NCBI RefSeq assembly: GCF_003945595.2 | Contig: NW_024104416.1 | Location: 558,001-622,000, forward strand | From: Pipra filicauda | Lineage: Eukaryota; Chordata; Aves; Passeriformes; Pipridae | Reading direction: 5' to 3' | Length of the DNA: 64,000 nucleotides | Part shown: piece by piece, positions 48,560 to 64,000 of the stretch | Numbering within the stretch: position 1 is the first letter of the stretch | Layout of the letters: every line of letters begins with the position of its first letter | Notes under the pieces: generated by a model | Seen by the model: only the letters and a program-made list of their open reading frames with translations | The model's database searches: none | What the model was told of the DNA's origin: nothing | Program-made: the position numbers and the translations under genes

Positions 48560-48843
48560 ACACCGAGGAAAAGTCAGACCCTCTCCCCGACCCGGCGCTC
48601 ACCTGCCCGGCCCGGCCTGGCCCTCAGGAGCCCGACCCGCTCCAGCCCCAGCGCCCCGCGGCGGGGCCGCTCGCCCTTGGCAACCGGCTGAGTAAGGCGC
48701 GCTCCGATTGGAGGAGCGCGGGCCCGCAGCGAATCCGCCGCGCCGTTGTTGCCGGGCGGGTTGCGGGGGTGAAGCGTCTGGGGCGGTGCCCGGGAGGCAG
48801 CGGGGTCGGGTCGTTTTGTCCCATCCCGTCCTGTCCCATCCCG
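48560..48843. promoter_or_regulatory. Probable bidirectional promoter of FAAP24 and CEP89
   Basis: A GC- and CpG-rich stretch lies between the divergent first exons. It carries an inverted CCAAT box (ATTGG, 48707-48711) and two RFX-type half-sites, GGCAAC at 48679-48684 and GTTGCC at 48748-48753, with no TATA box. Head-to-head genes less than 300 bp apart in a CpG island usually share a promoter. RFX control would suit the ciliary gene CEP89, but a full X-box is not present. Confidence 0.65.
48603..48700 (-). other. FAAP24: Predicted FAAP24 non-coding first exon
   Basis: On the minus strand a strong donor, GGGCAG followed by GTGAGC, places an exon end at 48603, inside the GC-rich island and facing CEP89. 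Joined to the acceptor at 47474 it would give a spliced 5' UTR. The upstream limit is a guess. Confidence 0.45.
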
Positions 48844-63679
<14,836 letters not shown>

Positions 63680-64000
63680 GTATGAATTTATGTGTGGTGC
63701 ATGGAGAAACAGTTCTGCAAAGCGTGGACATGAACAGAGCTGCACTCTGGAGGTAGGAGGCCAGTGCAAACTTCTGCTGGTAATCCAGGAAGGCAATTAC
63801 CAAAGTACAAAGAAAGGGAAAGAAGTATTTAAAAAATACTCTCTTGGTTTTTAGGGACATTTAAATTTACCAAAGGATATCCCAGATCTAGAAACATGGG
63901 TAGGAGTGTTCCTACCATAGAGTACATACTGCTAATTGTACTGTCTTAAATAGTAGAAGAGGAGGCATTAAAAATATCTTTTTTGTCAAATCTATTTATT

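Overview
This window is nuclear DNA from a vertebrate, most likely a bird. The genes are split into short exons with GT-AG (and two GC-AG) introns. Several CR1-type LINE tails are present, with the 3' segment and the terminal ATTCTRTGAT-like motif typical of avian and reptilian genomes. Promoters sit in GC-rich islands inside AT-rich DNA. No prokaryotic operon, CRISPR array, phage or viral gene was seen. The gene order matches human 19q13.11 (GPATCH1, RHPN2, FAAP24, CEP89).

Layout, left to right. (1) 900-8107, minus strand: the first 11 coding exons of GPATCH1, a G-patch protein of the spliceosome. Its C-terminal half lies beyond the left edge. Its start codon lies in a YY1-like motif, followed upstream by an E-box, a GC box and GC-rich minisatellites. 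(2) About 9.2-13.7 kb: intergenic DNA with an A-rich tandem array and a perfect 34-bp palindrome, and no gene that I can support. (3) 14861-43119, plus strand: a complete 15-exon RHPN2 (rhophilin-2) encoding about 683 residues with HR1, BRO1 and PDZ regions. Its 9.3-kb first intron begins with an unusual array of four long G runs. Other introns carry CR1 copies, a decayed reverse transcriptase tail and a duplicated block of about 205 bp flanking one exon. (4) 45128-47433, minus strand: a complete FAAP24 of 215 residues, tail-to-tail with RHPN2. (5) About 48.6-48.84 kb: a compact GC-rich, probably bidirectional promoter shared by FAAP24 and CEP89, with a CR1 inserted just inside FAAP24 intron 1. 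(6) 48844-63679, plus strand: the first 14 coding exons of CEP89, a centriolar distal-appendage coiled-coil protein that continues past the right edge.

The four genes do not form one pathway: the products act in splicing, Rho signalling, Fanconi DNA repair and ciliogenesis. I found no convincing new biological system. The most unusual observations are two consecutive GC-AG introns in CEP89, a tandem NAGNAG acceptor in the same gene, the duplicated block around RHPN2 exon 12, a palindromic MITE-like element in CEP89 intron 1, a fossil non-CR1 retrotransposon in RHPN2 intron 2, and the G-run array beside the RHPN2 exon 1 donor. Exon boundaries were set by eye from splice consensus, reading frame and recalled human orthologues. 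UTR ends and transcription starts are estimates.
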